Below are positions 1 through 9,257 of a DNA stretch of 64,000 nucleotides, piece after piece; position 1 is the stretch's first letter; each line of letters opens with the position of its first letter. The stretch comes from Clostridium paridis (lineage in GTDB: Bacteria; Bacillota; Clostridia; Clostridiales; Clostridiaceae). The stretch is from contig NZ_JAESWA010000015.1 of the NCBI RefSeq assembly GCF_016765615.1, positions 23,504-87,503 of the forward strand, given 5' to 3'. Under the pieces are notes generated by a model. The model was not told the origin of the DNA. It made no database searches and worked only from the letters and a program-made list of their open reading frames with translations. The position numbers and the translations under genes were made by a program.

Positions 1-672
1 CTAGTTTTATATTATTTTTCACCATATCTTATAGTTATGGGGGCATCAGAAGGGGTAATTACCGGAAGCTTTATAGTTTTTGGGATAATGTTTTTAACTT
101 CATTATTCCTTGGGAGAGGGTTTTGTGGATGGATATGTCCTGCAGGAGGACTCCAAGAATGTTGTTCTATGGCGGTAGATAAAAAAGTTAAAGGAGGTAA
201 ATTAAATTGGATAAAGTATCTAATTTGGACTCCTTGGATTATCTTAATTATAATGATGTTTATCTCAGCAGGGGGAATAAAAAAAATAGGTTTCTTTTAT
301 CAAACTTATTACGGGATATCCGTTATTAATGTACAAGCTTATGCAATTTATTACTTTGTAGTTGGAGGAATAGCCTTATTAAGTTTATCAGTAGGAAAAA
401 GAGCATTTTGTCATTATGGCTGTTGGATGGCGCCATTTATGATAATAGGTAGCAAGATTAAAAACAAGTTTAAATATCCTTCATTACATTTAAAAGCAGA
501 TGAGAAGAAGTGCATTGATTGCAAATTATGTAATAAAAAATGCCCTATGAGCTTAGAGGTTAGTTCAATGGTTCAAAAAGGAGATATGCATAATTCTGAA
601 TGCATCTTATGTGGACAATGTGTTGATACATGTCCAAAGAATGTGATTAAGTATAGTTTTATAAAGAAATAA
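1..672 (+). CDS. NapH/YccM-like 4Fe-4S membrane protein, 5' partial
   Basis: The frame is open from the first base of the window, so the gene starts upstream and the ATG at 37 is probably internal. The visible protein has about four membrane segments, an Fe-S motif CGWICP just after a GRGFCGW turn, and two C-terminal ferredoxin clusters (CIDCKLCNKKCP, then CILCGQCVDTCP). This is the Fer4_5/NapH-YccM arrangement of membrane-bound electron-transfer proteins that pass electrons between a membrane donor and cytoplasmic ferredoxin-type acceptors. The specific partner cannot be told because the upstream genes are outside the window. It is convergent with glnN and shares its terminator. Confidence 0.85.
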   Translation, partial: LVLYYFSPYLIVMGASEGVITGSFIVFGIMFLTSLFLGRGFCGWICPAGGLQECCSMAVDKKVKGGKLNWIKYLIWTPWIILIIMMFISAGGIKKIGFFYQTYYGISVINVQAYAIYYFVVGGIALLSLSVGKRAFCHYGCWMAPFMIIGSKIKNKFKYPSLHLKADEKKCIDCKLCNKKCPMSLEVSSMVQKGDMHNSECILCGQCVDTCPKNVIKYSFIKK

Positions 673-681
673 TAAATAAAG

Positions 682-713
682 AAAAACAGAAACCTTAAAA
701 GGCTTCTGTTTTT
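682..713. terminator. bidirectional terminator between NapH-like gene and glnN
   Basis: Inverted repeat AAAAACAGAAACC / GGCTTCTGTTTTT with a 6-nt loop. T-rich tracts follow on both strands, fitting the two convergent genes on either side. Confidence 0.8.
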
Positions 714-725
714 AGTATTAATAAA

Positions 726-2819
726 TTAAACGTTAAATAACATATCTCCATAAGTTGGTAGTGGCCAGAATTCGCTATCTACTATAGTTTCAAGCTTATC
801 AGCATCTTCTCTTAACTCATTCATCTTTTCAAACACTTCAAATCTATAAATCATACCTAATTCGTATGCATCACCTTCGAAGTTGTCTGCCTTAGCTACA
901 GCTTCTTCTAAAACAGCTATTTTCTTCTTTAATGAAGAAGTTAAAGTAGATACTTCAGTTAATAATTCAGTTTGAGCAGATAAATCTACACTAATACCAG
1001 TTGCATTAATTGTATTTATAGAGCCAGCAAGACTAGTTGCAAATTTAATAACTGCTGGTAATATTTGGCGCTTAGCGATTTCAAGAGTAGTTAAAGCTTC
1101 GATATTAATAGTCTTATTATAATTTTCAAGCATTATTTCATAACGAGATTCCATTTCAACTCTGCTTAATACGCCATGCTTTTCCATTACAGCTAAGTTC
1201 TTTTCAGCAATTAATGATTTAGTAGCTTCTACAGTTGATTTTATATTTGGAAGACCTCTCTTTTCAGCCTCAGCTACCCATTCATCTGAATATCCGTTAC
1301 CATTGAATATTATTCTCTTATGAGATTTAACAATTTCATTAAGGATAGTTTGAATTTCAGCATCTAAATCAGAAGCTTTTTCAAGTCTATCAGCAATTCC
1401 TGATAATACTTCAGCAACTATTGTATTTAAAGTAAAGTTACAAGCTGCAATTGAAGCAGAAGATGGAACCATTCTGAATTCAAATTTATTTCCAGTGAAA
1501 GCAAATGGAGAAGTTCTGTTTCTATCAGTTGCATCCTTTGGAAGTGCAGGGAGAGTATTTACCCCTATTGTTAATTTACTTGAAGATTTTGAGCTTGTAG
1601 CTGGTCCATTTTCAATTTGTTCTAATATATCAGTTAATTGATCTCCTAAGAATATTGATATTATAGCTGGAGGAGCTTCATTAGCACCTAAACGATGGTC
1701 ATTTCCAGCATTAGCAGCAGACATTCTTAATAAATCAGCATATTCATCTACAGCTTCTATAACTGCACAAAGGAATAATAAGAATTGTTGATTTTCGTGT
1801 GGAGATTTACCTGGTTCAAGTAAGTTTACTCCATCATCAGTTCCCATTGACCAGTTGTTATGCTTACCAGATCCATTTACACCTGCAAATGGTTTTTCAT
1901 GCAATAAGCAATAAAGATCGTGTCTTAATGCAACTTTTTTCATAACTTCCATTGTAAGTTGATTGTGATCAGTTGCGATATTTGTTGTAGTAAATATTGG
2001 AGCTAATTCATGTTGAGCAGGAGCAACTTCATTATGCTTAGTTTTAGCTGAAATTCCAAGCTTCCAAAGTTCTTCATCAACTTCTTTCATGAATTCAGAA
2101 ACTCTTTCTTTTATTGTTCCAAAGTAATGATCTTCAAGTTCTTGACCTTTTGAAGGCTTTGCACCGAATAGTGTTCTTCCAGTAAAAATAAGGTCTTTAC
2201 GAGCATCATACATTTTTTTGTCGATTAAGAAGTATTCTTGTTCAGGTCCTACAGTTGTGATAACTCTTTGAGTAGTAGTGTTTCCAAGAGCTCTTAGTAC
2301 ACGTAAAGCTTGTTTTGATAGAGCTTCCATAGAACGTAGTAATGGAGTTTTCTTATCTAAAGCTTCTCCATTATAAGAACAGAATGCAGTTGGTATGCAT
2401 AGAGAACCATCCTTTAAAAAGGCTGGTGAAGTACAATCCCAAGCAGTATATCCTCTAGCTTCAAAAGTAGCTCTTAATCCACCTGATGGGAAAGAAGAAG
2501 CATCTGGTTCCCCTTTGATTAATTCTTTTCCTGAGAATTCTAATATTACCTTTCCATCAGAGGTTGGACTAATAAAAGAATCGTGTTTTTCAGCAGTAAT
2601 ACCAGTTAGTGGTTGGAACCAGTGAGTAAAATGAGTTGCACCATTCTCAACTGCCCAATCTTTCATAGCAGAAGCAACAACATCAGCTACTTCAGGTGAA
2701 AGAGAAGTTCCTTCTTGAATTGTCTTTTTTAAAGCTTTATAAGTAGCCTTTGGAAGACGATCTTTCATTACGGAATCATTAAATACATATGATCCAAAAA
2801 TTTCAGTGACTTTACTCAT
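726..2819 (-). CDS. glnN: glutamine synthetase type III
   Basis: 697 residues, the normal size of the large GSIII (GlnN) class and much longer than GSI. It condenses ammonia with glutamate using ATP, in the cytoplasm. GS landmarks are visible: PEQEYF around 192-197, NEVAPAQHE around 263-271, [10 protein letters not shown] around 315-324, and an [16 protein letters not shown] stretch near 432-447 (arginine and metal ligands). The ATG is preceded by AAAGGAG at a good distance. It is monocistronic, with its own sigma-A promoter about 80 nt upstream and a shared terminator downstream. No regulatory gene sits next to it except the upstream AraC-family gene in the same direction. Confidence 0.97.
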   Translation of the reverse strand: MSKVTEIFGSYVFNDSVMKDRLPKATYKALKKTIQEGTSLSPEVADVVASAMKDWAVENGATHFTHWFQPLTGITAEKHDSFISPTSDGKVILEFSGKELIKGEPDASSFPSGGLRATFEARGYTAWDCTSPAFLKDGSLCIPTAFCSYNGEALDKKTPLLRSMEALSKQALRVLRALGNTTTQRVITTVGPEQEYFLIDKKMYDARKDLIFTGRTLFGAKPSKGQELEDHYFGTIKERVSEFMKEVDEELWKLGISAKTKHNEVAPAQHELAPIFTTTNIATDHNQLTMEVMKKVALRHDLYCLLHEKPFAGVNGSGKHNNWSMGTDDGVNLLEPGKSPHENQQFLLFLCAVIEAVDEYADLLRMSAANAGNDHRLGANEAPPAIISIFLGDQLTDILEQIENGPATSSKSSSKLTIGVNTLPALPKDATDRNRTSPFAFTGNKFEFRMVPSSASIAACNFTLNTIVAEVLSGIADRLEKASDLDAEIQTILNEIVKSHKRIIFNGNGYSDEWVAEAEKRGLPNIKSTVEATKSLIAEKNLAVMEKHGVLSRVEMESRYEIMLENYNKTINIEALTTLEIAKRQILPAVIKFATSLAGSINTINATGISVDLSAQTELLTEVSTLTSSLKKKIAVLEEAVAKADNFEGDAYELGMIYRFEVFEKMNELREDADKLETIVDSEFWPLPTYGDMLFNV

Positions 2820-2898
2820 TAATAAATTCTCCTTTCAATATAGACAAGATTATATAAAATGTTATTAATTAACTTATGAAAATAATAATTATAAAAAA

Positions 2899-2927
2899 AT
2901 TCTAGAATATAACTGATAAATTGTCAA
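2899..2927 (-). promoter_or_regulatory. glnN promoter
   Basis: On the minus strand: TTGACA (2922-2927), 17-bp spacer, TAGAAT (2899-2904). This is a near-consensus sigma-A promoter about 72 bp before the glnN start codon. Confidence 0.8.
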
Positions 2928-3050
2928 CGAAAAATATAAGAATTGTGACAAATTGTTTTTAAGTTCGTTATATTTTTGAAATTATAATAATAACAGTGGT
3001 GGAATCTAAAAATATGAATAAATGGAATAATATTACATTAAAAAAAGATA

Positions 3051-3075
3051 GAGCTAGAGAAAGGTTCTCTAGCTC
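3051..3075 (-). terminator. terminator upstream of glnN
   Basis: Perfect 11-bp stem GAGCTAGAGAA / TTCTCTAGCTC with a 3-nt loop. Read on the minus strand it is followed by TATCTTTTTTT, so it stops a leftward transcript. That transcript could be the AraC gene (stop 225 bp upstream) or a short RNA from the promoter at 3171-3199. The rest of the 2820-3300 gap holds the glnN promoter and no ORF that I can support. Confidence 0.8.
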
Positions 3076-3170
3076 CGTTGCTAAAAATTTACATTTTAAT
3101 TCTAATATAATAAAAATTCATTAATTGCATATTATATAAACTACCATAGCTTGTATAATATTATACATTA

Positions 3171-3199
3171 ATTATACTCGTCCAATAACATTAATTCAA
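3171..3199 (-). promoter_or_regulatory. candidate promoter of a short leftward RNA
   Basis: On the minus strand: TTGAAT (3194-3199), 17-bp spacer, TATAAT (3171-3176). The predicted start near 3164 lies about 110 nt before the terminator at 3051-3075, and no ORF with a ribosome site lies between them. The region is AT-rich, so a chance match is possible. Confidence 0.45.
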
Positions 3200-3253
3200 T
3201 ATCAAAAATCAAATTTTAATATTAAATTAGCCATAAAATCAAAAATAAATTAT

Positions 3254-3304
3254 GAACTTCTTATGAAGGATTATGTTTGTTAAGAACTTTTTATAAAGGA
3301 TTAT
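3254..3304. repeat. imperfect 21-bp direct repeat at the AraC gene 3' end
   Basis: Two copies of GAACTTYTTATRAAGGATTAT at 3254-3274 and 3284-3304, 30 bp apart, differing at two positions. The second copy covers the stop codon of the AraC-family gene. Each copy can form a tiny CTTC/GAAG-type hairpin. Confidence 0.7.
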
Positions 3305-4185
3305 TTTAGGTCTCTAATCTTATTAGGTGAAATATTTTTATATCTTTTAAATATCCTACTAAAATAATTGCTATCATTAAACCCTACGCACAAGGCAACT
3401 TCATTTATATTCAAATCTTTATCTTTTAATAGTGAAATAGCTTTATTTATGCGTAAAAGATTAATATAATCAGTAAAGGTTTTGCCTGTAAATCTTTTAA
3501 ATAGTCTGCAAAAATGGTGTTTACTTAGATTTGACATAGATGCAAGCTCTGAGAGAGTTATCTTTTCACTATAATGAGAATCTATATATTCTAATACTTC
3601 CTTTAAGTTATTCATACTATAAAGACTTTTTCTATTATTTTTTGATATAGATATAGATTCCAAATTGTTTCTAAGTAATATAACTATTATGCGAAATATA
3701 GAAGATTTTACAATCAATTCATATCCCAAATTCTTATTTTGAGATTCGATTATTAATGTTTGAATTTCTTCCAATAGTTCCTTGTGCTTAGGAATCTCAT
3801 TGGAGAATCTAACGTTATTTTTTATTAATGCTTTAATATAATCAGTTTTATCTAAATCTTTTTGGTTTCCTAATAGAAAAGCAAAATCAATTTTTATTAT
3901 ATAGTAAATCAAATTAGTACATAAACACTCTATATAATGGGCATCGTTATTGTTTATTACTATTAAGTCATCTTTTTTTGCAGCAATATGTTTAGAATTA
4001 CAGTGAACTATACATTCCCCATTTGCTATATAACATAACATAAAGTGATCATGAAAGTGACTTTCTACAATTGGACCAGGTTCAGCATGTTCATAACATC
4101 TAATTTTTATAGGAAATTCTATGTTAATATCGTAATCAATTTTCATTTTAGGACTATCTAAATTTGATAGAGATGTAGAATTCAT
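3301..4185 (-). CDS. AraC-family transcriptional regulator with cupin N-domain
   Basis: 294 residues. The N-terminal third looks like an AraC-binding cupin (a HFHDHFMLCYI motif near residues 40-52, then a DLIVINNNDAHYI strand). The C-terminal 100 residues are the double helix-turn-helix AraC DNA-binding domain, with LSELASMSNLSKHHFCRLFKRFTG and a final VALCVGFNDSNYFSRIFKRY signature. The start has AAAGGA in front. It is divergent from the MFS exporter at 4416, which is the natural candidate target; the ligand is not predictable. Confidence 0.92.
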   Translation of the reverse strand: MNSTSLSNLDSPKMKIDYDINIEFPIKIRCYEHAEPGPIVESHFHDHFMLCYIANGECIVHCNSKHIAAKKDDLIVINNNDAHYIECLCTNLIYYIIKIDFAFLLGNQKDLDKTDYIKALIKNNVRFSNEIPKHKELLEEIQTLIIESQNKNLGYELIVKSSIFRIIVILLRNNLESISISKNNRKSLYSMNNLKEVLEYIDSHYSEKITLSELASMSNLSKHHFCRLFKRFTGKTFTDYINLLRINKAISLLKDKDLNINEVALCVGFNDSNYFSRIFKRYKNISPNKIRDLK

Positions 4186-4415
4186 AATAATTCCTTTCTT
4201 AAAGTAAAAATCAATATAATGCTATTTTGGAGCAACTTTATTAATGAAATTACTTAGATTAATGTTTATAATGGTATATAAAAATACTAAATTTAAAGCT
4301 TTTATGTTGAAAAAAATTAGGAATATAGAAATTAGATATTTTTAAAAACTAATTCTATAATATCAATTTTATACTAATAATTAGCTAATAAACAAGTAGA
4401 AAGGTTTTGAGTTTT

Positions 4416-5636
4416 ATGACGTCAGTAAATACATCACAATTATTAGAAAATAGATCATTAGCATTTTTGCTATTTGCACGTATAATAGGAGCATTTTCAG
4501 TTCAAATGGTTACTATTGCAGTAGGGTGGCAGATATATTCAATTACTGATAGTGCTTTTTATCTAGGTTTAGTTGGATTGGTGGAGTTTGTTCCAATGTT
4601 TCTTCTTACCATTGTTGTTGGATATGTGGCAGATAGATTTAATAGAAAGATTATAATTTGCTTGTGCAAATCATTAGAAGGAATAGCAGTTCTCTTCTTA
4701 GCTTTTGCTAGTTATAAAGGGATAATTACTAAAGAAATAATTCTTGTAACAGTCTCTATATTAGGAATAGTTAATGCATTTCAGGGTCCTCCAATGCAAT
4801 CAATGTTACCTAATATAGTTAGTAAAGAGAGTTTTCCTAGAGCAGCTGCATTATTGGCATCAGCATTCCAGTTTGCAACAATAATGGGACCAGCTGTTGG
4901 AGGGATATTATATTCGTTAGGGGCAAATGTTGTATATACTATTGCAGGCGTATTATCTCTTTGTACAAGCTTTCTTATTTCACTAATAACATTAAGAAAG
5001 CAACAAGAGAAAGCAGATGCAGCAACTATTAAAACATTATTTGCAGGAATTTCATTCATAAAGAGTAAACCTATAATTCTTGGTGCAATATCCTTAGATC
5101 TTTTTGCGGTGCTATTTGGGGGAGCTACAGCAGTATTACCAGTATTTGCAAGTAAAATTTTGATGGTAGGACCAATAGGATTAGGTGTTATGCGTTCAGC
5201 ACCTGCAGTAGGTGCGTTACTTATGTCAATTGTATTGGCAAGAAGACCATTAAAAAGAAGAGTAGGACATATTATGTTTACTGCAGTAATATTTTTTGGA
5301 ATAGCTACTATACTATTCTCACTATCAAAATCATTTGTTTTATCTTTAGCATTTCTTTTTGTTCTTGGAGCATCAGATGTAATTAGCGTAGTTATAAGAT
5401 CTACATTGGTACAGTTAGAAACTCCAGATAATATGAGAGGAAGGGTGAGTTCAGTTAATCAAATGTTTATAGGAACATCAAATCAGCTAGGAGAATTTGA
5501 ATCGGGATTAACAACAGCATGGTTTGGACCTGTGAATGCAGTTTTAATTGGGGGAATAGGTACAATAGTTGTGGTACTTTTGTGGATAAAATTATTTCCT
5601 AAACTTTGGAGTGTTGATAAATTAGAAAATAGTTAA
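4416..5636 (+). CDS. MFS transporter (MFS_3/EntS-like exporter type)
   Basis: About 406 residues with roughly twelve hydrophobic segments and the MFS loop-2 signature as GYVADRFNRK. The fold resembles EntS/MFS_3 exporters and drug-efflux permeases; the substrate is unknown. An in-frame TTG at 4407 lies only 2 nt after the AAAGG ribosome site, so the ATG at 4416 is the better start. It is transcribed away from the AraC-family gene, suggesting regulator-exporter pairing. It ends in a strong terminator. Confidence 0.88.
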   Translation: MTSVNTSQLLENRSLAFLLFARIIGAFSVQMVTIAVGWQIYSITDSAFYLGLVGLVEFVPMFLLTIVVGYVADRFNRKIIICLCKSLEGIAVLFLAFASYKGIITKEIILVTVSILGIVNAFQGPPMQSMLPNIVSKESFPRAAALLASAFQFATIMGPAVGGILYSLGANVVYTIAGVLSLCTSFLISLITLRKQQEKADAATIKTLFAGISFIKSKPIILGAISLDLFAVLFGGATAVLPVFASKILMVGPIGLGVMRSAPAVGALLMSIVLARRPLKRRVGHIMFTAVIFFGIATILFSLSKSFVLSLAFLFVLGASDVISVVIRSTLVQLETPDNMRGRVSSVNQMFIGTSNQLGEFESGLTTAWFGPVNAVLIGGIGTIVVVLLWIKLFPKLWSVDKLENS

Positions 5637-5675
5637 TAAATTAGTACATATTAAGAAATAAAATACAGTAAGATA

Positions 5676-5714
5676 GATGGTGTGAAGTCTTAAGGACTTC
5701 ACATCTTTTTTTTA
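5676..5714 (+). terminator. terminator of the MFS gene
   Basis: Stem TGTGAAGTC / GACTTCACA, extended by GATG / CATC, followed by eight T residues. Confidence 0.9.
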
Positions 5715-5816
5715 TAAAAAGAAATTGAAAATTATAAATAGGAACAAAATACCGCTTATTGAGTAATTGATTTAGGACAAAATAAAATTACTATTGATGA
5801 ATTTGGGGTGTTACAC

Positions 5817-6500
5817 TTGAAGAAAAAAAATTTAAGAGAAGCAATATGTTTTTTATGTATTTTTAGTATTATTTCATGTTTATTTCCTATTTGTTGTAAA
5901 GCTGATAATAAAAAGAATAATAATGCAATTTTAATTGATTTAAATGAAGAGAGACTTTATTTAATAAATAAGGATAGAAATACAATTATTAAGAGTTATA
6001 TTGTGGCAAGTGGAAAATCTAATACTCCATCACCTATAGGAACTTGGAAGGTTATTAGCATGGGTGCTTGGAGTGGAGGCTTTGGAACCAGATGGATTGG
6101 ATTAAATGTTCCTTGGGGTAAATATGGAATTCATGGTACGAACAATCCTGGGTCAATTGGTTCTGAGGCGTCCCATGGGTGTATAAGAATGTTTAACAAA
6201 GATATTGAAGAATTATACGAAAAAGTTTCATATGGAATGATAGTAACAATATATGCAGGACCTTATGGTCCTTTCGGGAAAGGACTAAAGATATTAAAAC
6301 CAGGTGATAGAGGGGCAGATGTCCTTGAAATACAAAGAATATTAAAAGAAAAAGGATATTACTTTGGAAAAGTTGATGGAGTTTATGGGGAAACCATGAA
6401 GAAAAGTATAATGGAATATAGATTGGAAAATAATTTATCTATTAATCATTTTATAGATAAAGAACTATATAAAAGTCTAGGAATAAGACTAATTGATTAG
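5817..6500 (+). CDS. secreted L,D-transpeptidase (YkuD) with peptidoglycan-binding domain
   Basis: About 227 residues. A lysine-rich start plus hydrophobic segment forms a signal peptide (residues 1-30). The YkuD domain follows, with HGTN (His106) and SHGCIRM (catalytic Cys122), then a C-terminal PG_binding_1 repeat (GDRGADVLEIQRILKEKGYY and VDGVYG). Such enzymes make 3-3 crosslinks or attach proteins to the wall, outside the membrane. The best start is TTG at 5817, six bases after GGGGTG; an in-frame GTG at 5808 overlaps that ribosome site. It is a single gene with its own terminator. Confidence 0.93.
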   Translation: MKKKNLREAICFLCIFSIISCLFPICCKADNKKNNNAILIDLNEERLYLINKDRNTIIKSYIVASGKSNTPSPIGTWKVISMGAWSGGFGTRWIGLNVPWGKYGIHGTNNPGSIGSEASHGCIRMFNKDIEELYEKVSYGMIVTIYAGPYGPFGKGLKILKPGDRGADVLEIQRILKEKGYYFGKVDGVYGETMKKSIMEYRLENNLSINHFIDKELYKSLGIRLID

Positions 6501-6535
6501 GTAGCTTCAGATTAATGAAGCTACCTAATTAATTT
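6497..6535 (+). terminator. terminator of the L,D-transpeptidase gene
   Basis: Perfect 13-bp stem TTAGGTAGCTTCA / TGAAGCTACCTAA with a 6-nt loop and a weak TTAATTTT tail. The stop codon lies inside the 5' arm. Confidence 0.8.
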
Positions 6536-6653
6536 TAGTTGTAAGGATTAACTCACTAGAGATATATAATAATTAACATATATATGAAAATTGTTATATT
6601 TATATAAGTTATAAACTATATATTAATATATTGGTAATAGCGGGGGAGTAAAA

Positions 6654-7688
6654 ATGAAAAAATACATTAGAATTCTTTTGATAGCTGCAGTAGTTTTCAT
6701 TACTTTTGGACAAGCTAATAATATTGAAAAATCAACAGCAAAGCTTTTGAATCAGGTAGGGATTCAATATGCTATTTGTGATTACGACAATGTAAAAGCA
6801 GATGTTGGTAACAATAATAATCAAAAAAAGCCTTCTAGTAACAAGGCTAAATCTAGTAGTTCTAAAAGTACAACAAATAGTAAGTCGAAAAAATCATTCA
6901 TTGGAGGAGGACTATCAATAGGAGCAATAGTTTTAATTGGTATAGTACTATTGATAGTTTTTGTACTAAAAAGAAAGGGTGCAATTAAGCAAGAAGACAT
7001 AGATAACTTTAAAGATTTTCTTAATGATGAGAATAACGATGGAGATATTTCACCAAGTGTTAGACAGGAAGTAGCAGATAATACAGTAGCAATTAGAAAT
7101 GAAATCGTAAAGATGGATCCATTATTCTCACCTGATAAATTTATAGGCTGGAGCCAGGAGGTATTTGTATCATTACAAGAAGCTTGGACCTCAAGAGATT
7201 GGGCGAAGATAAGACCATTTGAAAAAGAAGAGCTATTTAGAATGCATGAATTACAATTACAAGAATATAAGAAAATGCATAGAATTAATGTGGTTGAACG
7301 TATTTCAGTTAATCAATCATATCTATTTAAGTATGTAAGAGATGCAGAGTATGAATATTTAACTGTATACTTACATGCATCAATGAATGATTACATTATA
7401 GATGAAAATACCCGAGAGATAGTTAAAGGAGACGATGAAACAAGATTCACTAACAAATATCTTTTGACATTTATGAGGAATGTAGGGGTGAAGACTGATC
7501 CTGCTACAAGCAATATGAGTACAAAACAATGTCCACATTGTGGAGCACCAATTCAAGTTACAAGTGCTGGTAAATGTGAGTACTGTGATTTTATTGTAAC
7601 AACAGGAGAGCATGATTGGGTATTAAGCGATTTAGACTGTATAAATGAAGATACCCAAGTAGGAAATGGTGGAGTATTTATAAATTAA
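6654..7688 (+). CDS. Tim44-like membrane protein with zinc ribbon
   Basis: 344 residues. Residues 1-22 form an N-terminal hydrophobic signal or anchor. A Ser/Lys/Asn-rich linker follows, then a transmembrane helix around 87-106. Next comes a Tim44-like domain (about 130-285, with the LQEAWTSRDWAKIRPF core) and a C-terminal zinc ribbon CPHCG...CEYC (about 293-312). The ribosome site is GGGGGAG. It lies 35 bp before the SPFH gene and is clearly its operon partner. In Bacillus subtilis, YdjG/YdjH-type membrane proteins and the SPFH protein YdjI link a PspA homologue to the membrane; a similar membrane-stress role is inferred here. No pspA gene is present in the window. Confidence 0.8.
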   Translation: MKKYIRILLIAAVVFITFGQANNIEKSTAKLLNQVGIQYAICDYDNVKADVGNNNNQKKPSSNKAKSSSSKSTTNSKSKKSFIGGGLSIGAIVLIGIVLLIVFVLKRKGAIKQEDIDNFKDFLNDENNDGDISPSVRQEVADNTVAIRNEIVKMDPLFSPDKFIGWSQEVFVSLQEAWTSRDWAKIRPFEKEELFRMHELQLQEYKKMHRINVVERISVNQSYLFKYVRDAEYEYLTVYLHASMNDYIIDENTREIVKGDDETRFTNKYLLTFMRNVGVKTDPATSNMSTKQCPHCGAPIQVTSAGKCEYCDFIVTTGEHDWVLSDLDCINEDTQVGNGGVFIN

Positions 7689-7723
7689 CTATCAAATATA
7701 AATAAAGGTGGAGGATTAAAAAA

Positions 7724-9055
7724 ATGGGGATAATAGCGGCAGCGGCAAATGCAATTAAAGGTACATTAAAGGATCAATATAAAGAGTTTATGTACTGTGA
7801 TTCAATGCCTATGGATGTACTTGTGAGAAAAGGACAAAATAAAAGATTAGATGGAAGTACAAATAGAGGAAATGATAATATTATAACAGATGGTTCCAGA
7901 TTAGTGGTTTCAGATTCACAGTGTATGATAATAGTAGAAGATGGAAAGATAATTGATTTTTGCGCTGAACCAGGCGAATATATTTACAATACAGGAACAT
8001 CACCATCGATGTTAACAGGCGGAATGAAGGAATTAAAGGATGGCTTCATGAAAAGCATAGGAACTGCCATGGATAGGTTTAAAGCAGGTGGACAGCAAGA
8101 CCATGATCAAAGAGTTTACTACGTAAATATGAAGGAACTAATGGGAAATAAAATAGGAGCAGGTGATATTCCGTTTAGGGATAGTGAGTTTAATTTTACT
8201 ATTAAACTAAGATGCTTTGGAGAATATTCCTATAAGATTACCAATCCAATAATGTTTTATACTAATGTTTGTGGAAATATAGGCTACGAATTTACCAGAG
8301 ATCAGATAGACTCTCAATTTAAGTCAGAGATACAAAATAATTTACAATATGCTTTAGGTAAAATAGGATTAAAAGGGATCCCATATGACCAGCTTACATT
8401 ATTTACAAAAGAACTAGCTCAAGCTTTGAATTCTGAAATGACTACTGAATGGGTAGAGAAAAGAGGTATATCAGTAGTATCTTTTGCGTTGGCATCAGTA
8501 ACACCTGATGCAGATAGTGCAAAAAAGATAGAAGAATTCCAAAGTACAAGAGTTTATACAGATCCAAGAATGCTTGCAGCAAGTTATATACAATCAAAGG
8601 GTGCTGCACTTGAAAAAGCTGCATCAAATAAAGCTGGAGCTATGACTGGTTTCATGGGAATGGGATTTGCTCAACAAGCAGGCGGTAATGGAGGTTTTGA
8701 TGAGGCACAGCTATTTAATTCATTAACCCAAAATCCACAGCAAGAACAAAAGCTAAAAGAAGAAAGTGCCCCAGTTCAAAGTAAACCTCAAACATCTCAA
8801 CCTTCTCAAACTTGGACATGCGAATGTGGAACAGAAAATACTGGGAAGTTCTGTATGGAGTGTGGGAAAACAGCCCCAGTACCAGTCAAAGCAGCAAATA
8901 CATGGATTTGTCAATGTGGTACTGAGAATACAGGAAAGTTTTGTGGAGAGTGTGGTGCAAAAAAACCACTTGATAGTAAGTGTGAAACCTGCGGCTATGA
9001 AGCAGATAAACCATTTAAATTCTGTCCAGAATGCGGAGCAGAAAATAAAATATGA
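7724..9055 (+). CDS. SPFH-domain protein with three C-terminal zinc ribbons (YdjI-like)
   Basis: 443 residues. The first 320 match the SPFH/'virion core protein-like' family seen in YdjI (LVVSDSQCMIIVEDGKI, then a long prohibitin-like region). The linker is rich in Gln/Ser/Pro. The C-terminus has three zinc ribbons: CECGTENTGKFCMECG, CQCGTENTGKFCGECG and CETCG...FCPECG. The first two are near-identical tandem copies, also at DNA level (about 8819-8870 and 8906-8960), indicating a recent internal duplication. RBS GGTGGAGG. It is probably a membrane-associated scaffold working with the upstream Tim44-like protein; its function is otherwise unknown. Confidence 0.85.
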   Translation: MGIIAAAANAIKGTLKDQYKEFMYCDSMPMDVLVRKGQNKRLDGSTNRGNDNIITDGSRLVVSDSQCMIIVEDGKIIDFCAEPGEYIYNTGTSPSMLTGGMKELKDGFMKSIGTAMDRFKAGGQQDHDQRVYYVNMKELMGNKIGAGDIPFRDSEFNFTIKLRCFGEYSYKITNPIMFYTNVCGNIGYEFTRDQIDSQFKSEIQNNLQYALGKIGLKGIPYDQLTLFTKELAQALNSEMTTEWVEKRGISVVSFALASVTPDADSAKKIEEFQSTRVYTDPRMLAASYIQSKGAALEKAASNKAGAMTGFMGMGFAQQAGGNGGFDEAQLFNSLTQNPQQEQKLKEESAPVQSKPQTSQPSQTWTCECGTENTGKFCMECGKTAPVPVKAANTWICQCGTENTGKFCGECGAKKPLDSKCETCGYEADKPFKFCPECGAENKI

Positions 9056-9056
9056 T

Positions 9057-9106
9057 TTATAAACTGAAAGATAAAGCTTTTAAGCTTTATCTTTTTTAGT
9101 TTATAA
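9057..9106 (+). terminator. terminator of the Tim44-like/SPFH operon
   Basis: Long two-part stem: TTATAAACT / AGTTTATAA outside, AAGATAAAGCTT / AAGCTTTATCTT inside, with a T6 run within the 3' side. Confidence 0.85.
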
Positions 9107-9257
9107 AAGAGGAAGTGAACTTAAGATAATAACTATTGTTAAAAGAAGTAGAATCAATAGAATAAGAATAGATTGCAAAGCTCAAAATAGAAGGGAAAAT
9201 ATATAATAAAAAATAATGAGTTTAAAAGAATATAAACAAAGCAGTGGAGGTAAAAGC

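Noticed and set aside
2395..2625. Plus-strand ORF inside glnN
   Set aside because: Antisense to a well-conserved gene, no ribosome site.
8766..9062. 98-codon frame overlapping the SPFH gene's zinc ribbons
   Set aside because: Out-of-frame shadow of the duplicated Cys-rich repeats.
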